Shown piece by piece: positions 1-5,217 of a stretch of DNA of 6,665 nt. The notes below the pieces were generated by a model that was not told the origin of the DNA, did no database searches, and worked only from the letters and a program-made list of their open reading frames with translations. A program made the position numbers and the translations under genes. The stretch is taken from contig JAHFIO010000047.1 of the NCBI GenBank assembly GCA_023246325.1, positions 1 through 6,665 of the forward strand, in the 5' to 3' direction. This stretch comes from Candidatus Uhrbacteria bacterium (GTDB lineage: Bacteria > Patescibacteriota > Patescibacteriia > 2-12-FULL-60-25). Each line of letters opens with the position of its first letter. Position 1 is the first letter of the stretch.

Positions 1-7
1 ATACCAA

Positions 8-12
8 CCTCC
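8..12 (-). promoter_or_regulatory. Shine-Dalgarno of a leftward gene starting at the window edge
   Basis: The minus strand reads GGAGG at 12-8, followed by TTGGTAT to the edge. If the next base outside the window is G, an ATG would begin at position 2 with a 5-nt spacer, which is good SD spacing. The gene itself is not visible. Together with the promoter at 62-34 it implies a 5' UTR of about 25 nt. Confidence 0.45.
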
Positions 13-19
13 GCTATTC

Positions 20-69
20 AAAGGGCATTAAGATATATACATTTTTTAGAAGTATATGTCAAGCCCTTT
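20..69. repeat. Imperfect inverted repeat enclosing the leftward promoter
   Basis: Outer arms AAAGGGC (20-26) and GCCCTTT (63-69) are perfect complements. Inside them, 32-40 and 52-60 form a further 9-bp stem with one G-T pair around an 11-nt loop. As RNA this could fold into a long interrupted hairpin downstream of the gene ending at 77. As DNA it flanks the TTGACA/TATATA promoter and could be an operator. It lacks a long T-run on either side, so I do not call it a canonical intrinsic terminator. Part of the inner symmetry comes simply from AT-rich TATATA sequence. Confidence 0.4.
34..62 (-). promoter_or_regulatory. Leftward sigma70-type promoter for a gene off the left edge
   Basis: Read on the minus strand, a perfect -35 TTGACA (62-57) is followed after exactly 17 nt by TATATA (39-34). 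Transcription would start near 27, just upstream of an SD at 12-8, so the spacing is coherent for a gene starting at or just beyond the left edge. The promoter lies immediately after the stop codon of the ADP-ribosylglycohydrolase gene, so that gene and the next leftward one are probably separate or only partly linked transcription units. It shares CTTGACATAT with the promoter at 2267. No transcript data are available, so this rests on sequence match and spacing only. Confidence 0.6.
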
Positions 70-76
70 AACCTTT

Positions 77-1012
77 TCAAAATCTATTCATCAGTTGCAT
101 ACCAAGAGATTGAAGATACGGTGTTCCTGTCAACGGATTTCCATTTTCCAAATCACGCGCAAGAAATACTGGTAGTACCTCATCCTGCATGCGGCAGGAT
201 GCAATTCCCCATGCGATTGCCGCAACAGAATCCGTATCACCGCCCCATCTAATAACTTGACGACGCATATCCATAAGTGAAGTACAGCTTCTTAAAAGCT
301 GTACAACAGCATGAACTGTTACAACTGACAGGGGAATCAATATACCGTGCCGCATATGCCTACCAATACGATCATCCCACGGCTCAAAAAAAACATGTTC
401 ATACATCCGTCGTTCTATAGATGACAATTCCCAATAACACATTATACCGATTTGATTCAAAGGCACATCACTATACAATGCAAAATGTGAAAGCAATGCC
501 ACAGCACGCGAACTAAATAATCCTGCCCGTGTATTATTTGTAATACGTGCCTGCACGGTAGCAATATTCAATACATCAGATATCATTGGTACGACGCCAA
601 ATGGAACAGCACGCATGGCCGCACCATTGCGATCTGAATGAGGATCAATTTTTTGTAAAAAATCTGTACCGTTTTTACACGTTTTTAAAACAGATTGCAA
701 TCCCCTTCCATACCCTTCACGTTCACCACCACGCCTATATTCTGTAACCCATGCATCAGCAAATGTTTGTGGTATAGCGGCATGAGTATCAAGTAATACT
801 TTCGCATTCGCACATGACATTTCTGTATCATCTGTATATTGCGATTTTTTTAATGCACTATATTTTGGATGCGGAAGATATTCATAACAGTTTAATGCGT
901 CTTGTATAAGCGCATCATGACACCCACCCTCCGGATCTACATATTCCACACAAATACACGATGCATCTGCCATGGCTATATACAAAAGCATATTATCATT
1001 TCGATGCTTCAT
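77..1012 (-). CDS. ADP-ribosylglycohydrolase (DraG/ARH) family protein
   Basis: The 311-residue protein carries the signature blocks of the ADP-ribosylglycohydrolase family: DASCICVEY (residues 16-24, replacing the usual DAxGAxxE), YTDDTEM (59-65), NGAAMRAVPFG (129-139) and GGDTDSVAAIAWGIA (257-271). The TDDT and GDTDS acidic residues are the dinuclear Mg site of the family. The length (about 300) is normal, with no signal peptide, so it should be cytosolic. Known family members remove ADP-ribose from arginine, serine or other acceptors; the substrate here cannot be told. The ATG at 1012 is chosen because AGGAGG lies 7 nt upstream (1025-1020). An in-frame ATG at 1132 would add 40 residues without family match and leave that SD inside the gene. 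The gene diverges from the membrane-protein gene at 1136. GC by sampled lines is about 42%, a little above dusB. No ADP-ribosyltransferase partner is seen in the window. Confidence 0.88.
   Translation of the reverse strand: MKHRNDNMLLYIAMADASCICVEYVDPEGGCHDALIQDALNCYEYLPHPKYSALKKSQYTDDTEMSCANAKVLLDTHAAIPQTFADAWVTEYRRGGEREGYGRGLQSVLKTCKNGTDFLQKIDPHSDRNGAAMRAVPFGVVPMISDVLNIATVQARITNNTRAGLFSSRAVALLSHFALYSDVPLNQIGIMCYWELSSIERRMYEHVFFEPWDDRIGRHMRHGILIPLSVVTVHAVVQLLRSCTSLMDMRRQVIRWGGDTDSVAAIAWGIASCRMQDEVLPVFLARDLENGNPLTGTPYLQSLGMQLMNRF
181..201. repeat. Perfect 8-bp inverted repeat (GCAGGAT pair) inside the ARH gene
   Basis: CATCCTGC (181-188) and GCAGGATG (194-201) are exact complements around the 5-nt loop ATGCG. 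The arms are two oppositely oriented copies of the GCAGGAT core that recurs through the window. It is coding sequence (residues SCRMQDE on the minus strand), so an RNA hairpin here would be within the translated region. There is no T-run after it, so it is not a terminator. Confidence 0.6.
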
Positions 1013-1019
1013 ACGTTTT

Positions 1020-1038
1020 CCTCCTGTGAAAGAACAGG
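1020..1038 (-). promoter_or_regulatory. Strong SD of the ARH gene with a small masking hairpin
   Basis: On the minus strand AGGAGG (1025-1020) sits 7 nt before the ATG at 1012 and fixes that start. Just upstream, CCTGT (1038-1034) can pair with ACAGG (1027-1023) across a 6-nt loop, covering the first half of the SD. The SD itself is secure. The hairpin is only 5 bp and its regulatory meaning is speculative. Confidence 0.7.
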
Positions 1039-1040
1039 TG

Positions 1041-1053
1041 TGTTGTATCAACA
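1041..1053. promoter_or_regulatory. Possible operator-like dyad in the divergent intergenic region
   Basis: TGTTG (1041-1045) and CAACA (1049-1053) form a 5-bp dyad with a 3-nt centre, lying between the divergent starts at 1012 and 1136. It is short enough to be chance. I see no convincing -35/-10 pair for the ARH gene around it; the best is a poor TTGCTT with TACAAC. Confidence 0.2.
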
Positions 1054-1108
1054 ATACATATTTTAAGCAAACGGCAGGATGCATATAAGGAATATACATA
1101 GACTTTTC

Positions 1109-1117
1109 TGTTAAAAT
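1109..1117 (+). promoter_or_regulatory. Extended -10 promoter for the membrane-protein gene
   Basis: TGTTAAAAT fits an extended -10 (TGn followed by TAAAAT, 1112-1117). There is no good -35 at the 17-nt position (1089-1094), which an extended -10 can tolerate. The transcript would start near 1124, after the ATG at 1118 but 12 nt before the ATG at 1136, which favours the second start. No SD precedes either ATG. Confidence 0.45.
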
Positions 1118-1135
1118 ATGGCACCATTCCATTCT

Positions 1136-2263
1136 ATGAATATAGAATTATCTCAATTTGTTCGAGAGGCATTACTAAAAAACAAATCGCGTGCGGATAT
1201 ACAACAAGCGCTCAAACTCGCACATTGGCAAGATGATGAAATTAAAACTGCGCTCGATGCATATGCGGATCAAGAATTTAGTATTCCCGTACCAAAACGT
1301 AAACCATATCTTTCAGCTGGAGAAGCGTTTAAATATCTTGTATTATTTTTAACATTATATTGCAGCGCAATAAGTTTGGGAACCATATTATTTCAAGCGG
1401 TGAATAGAAATTTCATAGATATGATTTCTGGTGGATATATGGCCATTGATGATACAACAATTACAAGCACCATTCGATTTGCAACCGCTATGCTCGTTGT
1501 AGCATTTCCTATTTTTCTATGGATATCATATATAGGTACGAAAGCCATGTTAAAAAATCCAGACAAACGTAGTTCACGCGTTCGTAAATGGCTTACCTAT
1601 ATCACACTCTTCATTGCATCCGGTGTTATTATTGGCGACAGTATAACCCTTGTATATAATTTCTTGAGCGGAGAACTTACAACACGATTCATTTTAAAAT
1701 GTATTATTGTCGGTATAATCACAGGTTGTATTTTTGGATATTATCTTCTTGATCTACGCGGTGAAGAAGAAGATAGCAATGTATTAAATTATAATTCGGC
1801 AGGATTCAAAATATTTCTAGGTTCTATCCTAGCGCTCGTTATATCAACTCTTATATATGGATTTTCTACTGCTGGTTCACCTGCCAAAGAACGTGCAAAA
1901 CGTTTTGATGATACGAAAGTCAACGACCTGCAACAAATACAAAATGCCGTGAATATCTATTATCAAACGCATACAAAACTTCCCGAATCATTAGAACAAT
2001 TAAAAACCGAACCAAACGTATATTTGCAATCTGTACAAGATCCTGAATCAAAAGCACAATACGAATATCGTATTATCACTTCTTCTACTTTTGAAGTGTG
2101 TGCAAATTTTAATTCACCATCCTCTCAATCTCTCGACGGACAATCGAAACCATATGCAAATGGCCAACCATTTTGGGATCATACACAAGGCCATGTTTGT
2201 TATACAATAAAAACACCGATACTAAATCCTGCCCAATATCCTGCCCCCCTATACGTGAAATAG
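1136..2263 (+). CDS. DUF5671-like membrane protein with pseudopilin-like C-terminal domain
   Basis: The 375-residue product has three parts. Residues 1-45 form a small helical domain with the pattern REALLKNKSRADIQQALKLA followed by HW, resembling the N-terminal LxxALxxAGW module common in CPR proteins. Residues about 64-86, 114-137, 151-174 and 186-206 are four membrane helices of the DUF5671 type, with a fifth helix at about 224-243. Residues 250-375 are a soluble domain that starts like a type II/IV pseudopilin: a D...LQQIQNAVNIYYQTH helix, then LPESLEQL and DPESKAQYEYR (302-312). Cys322 and Cys355 could form a disulfide, which would suit an extracytoplasmic location. The role is unknown; envelope or pilus-related is inference. 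The start at 1136 is chosen over 1118 (six residues longer) because of the extended -10 at 1109-1117 and the conserved N-terminal block. It stands alone, with the next promoter starting 4 nt after its stop codon. The DUF5671 assignment is from memory of the pattern. Confidence 0.8.
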   Translation: MNIELSQFVREALLKNKSRADIQQALKLAHWQDDEIKTALDAYADQEFSIPVPKRKPYLSAGEAFKYLVLFLTLYCSAISLGTILFQAVNRNFIDMISGGYMAIDDTTITSTIRFATAMLVVAFPIFLWISYIGTKAMLKNPDKRSSRVRKWLTYITLFIASGVIIGDSITLVYNFLSGELTTRFILKCIIVGIITGCIFGYYLLDLRGEEEDSNVLNYNSAGFKIFLGSILALVISTLIYGFSTAGSPAKERAKRFDDTKVNDLQQIQNAVNIYYQTHTKLPESLEQLKTEPNVYLQSVQDPESKAQYEYRIITSSTFEVCANFNSPSSQSLDGQSKPYANGQPFWDHTQGHVCYTIKTPILNPAQYPAPLYVK

Positions 2264-2266
2264 CCC

Positions 2267-2295
2267 TTGACATATTAAGCGATATTTAGTATGCT
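2267..2295 (+). promoter_or_regulatory. Near-consensus promoter of the 194-residue protein
   Basis: A perfect -35 TTGACA (2267-2272) is followed after exactly 17 nt by -10 TATGCT (2290-2295, 4 of 6 matches to TATAAT). Transcription would start near 2302, giving a leader of about 43 nt before the ATG at 2345. It begins 4 nt after the stop codon of the membrane-protein gene, with no intrinsic terminator between them, so read-through from that gene is also possible. Confidence 0.7.
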
Positions 2296-2335
2296 TGCAG
2301 CCTTTCGTACTTTCTAAAAAAATTTAACCCATCAT

Positions 2336-2340
2336 GAGGT
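2336..2340 (+). promoter_or_regulatory. SD of the 194-residue protein
   Basis: GAGGT lies 4 nt before the ATG at 2345. It supports this frame over the overlapping frame that opens at 2334, whose ATG lies upstream of this SD. Confidence 0.6.
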
Positions 2341-2344
2341 CAAC

Positions 2345-2929
2345 ATGGCGCCCAGTACAAAGAGAACCCGGAAACCGATCAGTCAAATCAATAATCACAA
2401 TGAAGTCGTATACACCTTGCCCACGACAAGCTTGCAGACCGTGCTCTGCAAAGTTCTCACAACGATTACAGACTGGAAATCAATTGATGGAAAGTTGTAT
2501 GCACCGAAAACACGTTCGGGACATAATAAACTGTATTCCAAAGATACAGGTGGCTATCTCATAAACGGACAAGTATTTGTCACCTCAAGTGATTCAAGTG
2601 CAACTATTGCAGATATGGTTATTTACAGACCAGCGCCTGGGTATATCGCCTTCGACAAGGCAGGATCAGGCGACTATCCATTCTCGGTTGCTAAAAGTAT
2701 TCTGCTCGGATATATCAACCTAGATTATTCTGGAGCAGTTGTATTGCAATCTTGGCTGCATAAAACTGACCCACTTGCAATGCGAGAGACTCTGGTTATA
2801 AATACCAATGAACGTACAGTTGCACTTTCCTGGAATCCACTTTTCGGTGGTACGCAAAAAACATTTGCGGAAATTGAAAAAATTTTCGGACGACATAATT
2901 GTCGTAAAAATTCATCCCATTACGATTGA
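2345..2929 (+). CDS. Unrecognised 194-residue protein (hypothetical)
   Basis: I do not recognise this family. The product starts with a basic tail (KRTRKP, residues 6-11) and then looks like a mixed, largely beta-type soluble domain, with blocks such as GGYLINGQVFVTSS (69-82), ADMVIYRPAPGYIAFDKAG (89-107) and SGAVVLQSWLH (129-139). A short amphipathic helix, KTFAEIEKIF (172-181), and a basic tail close it. There is no signal peptide or membrane helix, and it has two cysteines (35, 186). That it is a real gene is supported by an SD, a near-consensus promoter and an intrinsic terminator exactly at its end. GC counted by hand is about 42%, against about 33% in sampled lines of neighbouring dusB, and it uses AGA, CGG and CCG codons more freely, so it may be a later arrival. 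A DNA- or RNA-binding role for the basic tail would be a guess. The stop codon lies in the terminator loop. Confidence 0.75.
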   Translation: MAPSTKRTRKPISQINNHNEVVYTLPTTSLQTVLCKVLTTITDWKSIDGKLYAPKTRSGHNKLYSKDTGGYLINGQVFVTSSDSSATIADMVIYRPAPGYIAFDKAGSGDYPFSVAKSILLGYINLDYSGAVVLQSWLHKTDPLAMRETLVINTNERTVALSWNPLFGGTQKTFAEIEKIFGRHNCRKNSSHYD

Positions 2930-2944
2930 CGTAATGGGTTTTTT
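2916..2944 (+). terminator. Intrinsic terminator overlapping the stop codon of the 194-residue protein
   Basis: CCCATTACG (2916-2924) pairs perfectly with CGTAATGGG (2930-2938) around a 5-nt loop, followed at once by six T (2939-2944) and further AT-rich sequence. The TGA stop (2927-2929) lies in the loop, so the left arm encodes the last residues of the protein. A weaker 6-bp hairpin (ACGACA 2890-2895 with TGTCGT 2900-2905) precedes it. Stem length, position and T-run all match the intrinsic type. Confidence 0.85.
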
Positions 2945-2954
2945 ATTATATACA
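2926..2954 (+). promoter_or_regulatory. Candidate dusB promoter built into the preceding terminator
   Basis: TTGACG (2926-2931, 5 of 6 matches to the -35 consensus) is followed after exactly 17 nt by TATACA (2949-2954, 4 of 6 to the -10). The -35 sits in the terminator loop and the -10 just after its T-run. The predicted transcript start, about 2960-2961, coincides with the dusB ATG, implying a leaderless message. Without this promoter dusB would depend on read-through of a strong terminator. Confidence 0.5.
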
Positions 2955-2960
2955 GGATCT

Positions 2961-3950
2961 ATGATTAATTGGACCACATTCCCACGCCCAATAATAGCGC
3001 TAGCTCCCATGGCAGATATGACGGATTTGCCATTTTGTCTTATCTGTAAAGAATATGGCGCACCTTTAATGTTTCGTGAAATGGTTTCTTCAGAAGCAAT
3101 TATTCGTACGAATGCAAAAACGTTAGAAATGGCTCGCTTTGACGAAAGAGAAAGACCATTGATTCAACAAATATTTGGTTCTGATCCTGCTACTATGGCG
3201 GAAGCAGCGAGAATCATTGAAGAAAAATTTCATCCGGATGGAATAGATATAAATATGGGATGCCCCGTATATAATTTAGTATCAAATTTTAATGGAGCAT
3301 CTTTAATGCGAGAACCTACACGAGCTAGCGCAATCATTAAAGCCATGCGAGCAGCTGTTCAAGTACCCATCAGTGTAAAAACACGATTAGGTTGGACAAA
3401 AGATACGGATATTTTAGAGTTTGTACACGTAATTGAAGATGCAGGTGCATCATTAATTTCAATACATGGACGAACAAAAGAACAGGGATATAGTGGAAAA
3501 GCAAACTGGTCTCGAATAGGCGATGCAAAAAAAAATACATCCTTACCGGTTTTAGTAAATGGCGACATTGATTCACAAAGTGCAGCGCGTGAAGCCTTGC
3601 ATCAGTCTGGAGCTGATGGAATTTTAATTGGACGTGGCGCACTTGGAAATCCATGGGCATTTGCGGAACTCAAATATGCGCTTGCCCCAACAATATATCC
3701 TGCACCCATTCCACCAACGTTTCAAGAACGTATACAGGCAGCACATAAACACGCCGTATTACACGTGGCTCGATATGGGGAAAAAGGATTAGTAAAATTA
3801 CGAAAACATTTACCGTATTATTTTAAAAAAGAATTAGCTGCCACATATCCATATATTGATTTTAAAAATTTACGACATATGTTAGTGAACGTCACTACGC
3901 TTGAAGACTTAGAAACTGTTTTAGCTACTCTTAATCATCAGTTGCAATAG
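2961..3950 (+). CDS. dusB: tRNA-dihydrouridine synthase, DusB type
   Basis: The 329-residue flavoenzyme reduces specific uridines in the tRNA D-loop region to dihydrouridine, using FMN and NADPH in the cytoplasm. Family motifs appear in order: LAPMADMTDLPF (14-25) at the start of the TIM barrel, NMGCP (98-102) with catalytic Cys101, VKTRLGW (139-145), IHGRTKEQGYSG (168-179) binding FMN phosphate, VNGDI (199-203), IGRGALGNPW (223-232), and the helical C-terminal domain with RKHLPYYFK (281-289). The length is normal for bacterial Dus. The start at 2961 gives the family N-terminus. The in-frame ATG at 2808 would add 51 residues lying across the upstream gene and its terminator. An AGGA lies only 3 nt before the ATG. 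The exact subfamily and target uridine are inferred. The segment after the catalytic Cys (VYNLVSNFNGASLM) departs from the usual KKV...GSALL, so DusB is the best but not the only assignment. Its 3' end overlaps the convergent M23 gene by 20 nt. Confidence 0.9.
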   Translation: MINWTTFPRPIIALAPMADMTDLPFCLICKEYGAPLMFREMVSSEAIIRTNAKTLEMARFDERERPLIQQIFGSDPATMAEAARIIEEKFHPDGIDINMGCPVYNLVSNFNGASLMREPTRASAIIKAMRAAVQVPISVKTRLGWTKDTDILEFVHVIEDAGASLISIHGRTKEQGYSGKANWSRIGDAKKNTSLPVLVNGDIDSQSAAREALHQSGADGILIGRGALGNPWAFAELKYALAPTIYPAPIPPTFQERIQAAHKHAVLHVARYGEKGLVKLRKHLPYYFKKELAATYPYIDFKNLRHMLVNVTTLEDLETVLATLNHQLQ

Positions 3951-5217
3951 AAGGTAAAAAATTCTCTGGATTTACAGGAATACCGTTTTGGCGTACTTCA
4001 AAATGCAAATGAGGTCCCGTTGATAGTCCTGCCCCGGGACTTCCCGGTTGACCACCCGTTAATCCTAAAATATCTCCGCGTTGTACATAAGTATCTGGTT
4101 TTGCAATAAATTTACTTATATGCGCATACACCGTTGCCACATTTCCTGGATGAACAACCATCAAATAATTTCCATATAATCGTCCTTTTTTATTCCATGC
4201 AACATATCCGCCCGCTGCCGCGTGTATAGCTGTACCTACAGATGCACGTATATCTATACCTGGATGTTGAAATAAATTTCTAAAAGGATATGTGGGATCA
4301 TGAAACGTAGCGGTGATTCCTTTCGATGCATCCACCGGCCAATTTAATAATATATCTCCACGAGATAAAGCAGCATCCACGGTATCTAATTTGTCTTTTA
4401 ATGTAGATTCTAAATCTGAAATATCTTGTGAAGTAGATTGTTGCTGTTGCTGCAATTCATACATAACACGATCCAATTCCTCTTGCTTCATTTTCGTTTC
4501 ACCTATCAACGATGCTTTAAAATTTTGTTCTGCAATGAGTGCTAATTGTTCTTTACGTAAAATTTTATTTTGCTTTTCAATTTCTATTTTTTTCGTATCT
4601 TGTTTTTGTTTTATTGCCTCTAAATCAGATTTTTTTGTTTTCACTTTCTGCATTGCATCAAATAAATTATCTTGGAGTCGTTTTTTTTCTTCTAACCTAT
4701 CAAAAAATGCAGATAATGATGGCTCATATAACAATACTTGAAAAATGGAAATAGAATCTGCCTGATGTAAATCTCGTATAAGATCCGCGACATAACTGCG
4801 CTGACGTTTTAAAATATTACTTTGATTCAGCACCTGATCCTGTAAAACGCGTATTTCTAATCCCAAAGACTCTAATTGAACCTTGGTACGTTCAATATCA
4901 AATTCTTTTTTTTTCGATTGATTTTCTAAAATCACTAATTCATTTTCTAAAGATGATTGTTTATTTTCCTGTTCTTTTATTTTATTTTGATATTTTGTAA
5001 CAAGAGCATCTATCTCTTTAATACGTGACTGATGTTTATCAATTTCAGAATTTAATGAATCGATTTGTACCTTCATGGATTGATCGTCAACATTTGTGTC
5101 TGTCTCTTGTGCATGCATTAAAACCGGAATGCAAAAAAAACTACACATCACGAACATCATATACCAGCTATTTTTTTTTACCCAATGACACATACCTATA
5201 GTATGCCGTATCATCAT
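3931..5217 (-). CDS. Exported coiled-coil M23 peptidase (EnvC/NlpD-like murein hydrolase)
   Basis: The 428-residue product has a signal-peptide-like N-terminus (positive residues near 14-15, hydrophobic 19-33, likely cleavage after MHA at 36). A long heptad-type coiled coil follows at about 45-285, broken at 153-172 and including a five-Gln run at 256-260. A C-terminal M23/LytM zinc domain spans about 290-424. The M23 signatures are intact: HPGID (His318, Asp322), YAH (His366) and HLHFEV (His403, His405), so it is probably an active glycyl-type endopeptidase cutting peptidoglycan cross-links, unlike E. coli EnvC, which only activates amidases. Its place is the cell envelope, in growth or division. 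The start at 5217 gives an ATGA overlap with the gltX stop, suggesting translational coupling. A second ATG follows directly at 5214, and Met9 is an alternative. AAAAGG abuts the first ATG, too close for an ideal SD. Substrate specificity is inferred. Confidence 0.9.
   Translation of the reverse strand: MMIRHTIGMCHWVKKNSWYMMFVMCSFFCIPVLMHAQETDTNVDDQSMKVQIDSLNSEIDKHQSRIKEIDALVTKYQNKIKEQENKQSSLENELVILENQSKKKEFDIERTKVQLESLGLEIRVLQDQVLNQSNILKRQRSYVADLIRDLHQADSISIFQVLLYEPSLSAFFDRLEEKKRLQDNLFDAMQKVKTKKSDLEAIKQKQDTKKIEIEKQNKILRKEQLALIAEQNFKASLIGETKMKQEELDRVMYELQQQQQSTSQDISDLESTLKDKLDTVDAALSRGDILLNWPVDASKGITATFHDPTYPFRNLFQHPGIDIRASVGTAIHAAAGGYVAWNKKGRLYGNYLMVVHPGNVATVYAHISKFIAKPDTYVQRGDILGLTGGQPGSPGAGLSTGPHLHFEVRQNGIPVNPENFLPSIATDD
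5214..5217 (-). promoter_or_regulatory. ATGA stop/start overlap coupling gltX to the M23 gene
   Basis: On the minus strand the gltX TGA (5216-5214) overlaps the ATG of the M23 gene (5217-5215), and a second in-frame ATG follows immediately. Such overlaps usually mean one transcript and translation by re-initiation. No promoter is visible between the two genes. Confidence 0.6.

Noticed and set aside
1013..1132. 40-residue N-terminal extension of the ARH gene from the ATG at 1132
   Set aside because: It would cross the divergent promoter region, lacks family similarity, and a perfect SD supports 1012.
2334..2564. 76-codon frame overlapping the start of the 194-residue protein
   Set aside because: Its ATG precedes the SD at 2336-2340, and the longer frame ends exactly at the terminator.
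2808..2960. 51-residue N-terminal extension of dusB
   Set aside because: It overlaps the upstream gene and runs through the terminator stem; the Dus family begins at about the residue encoded from 2961.
3359..3660. Two antisense reading frames opposite dusB
   Set aside because: They lie inside the conserved dusB barrel, have no SD and low-complexity translations; they are shadows of the real gene.
89..3945. A shared 12-mer, tcatcagttgca, near the stop codons of the ARH and M23 genes
   Set aside because: About one shared 12-mer is expected by chance in a window this long, and the flanks do not match.
4441..4456. CAG/CAA repeat run as a microsatellite phase-variation site
   Set aside because: Only five Gln codons within a Gln-rich coiled coil, and a trinucleotide repeat would not shift the frame.
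4313..4754. Plus-strand reading frames of 142 and 71 codons opposite the coiled-coil gene
   Set aside because: The Cys/Phe/Ser-rich translations are what an antisense read of Lys/Glu/Gln-rich coiled coil gives; there is no start signal.
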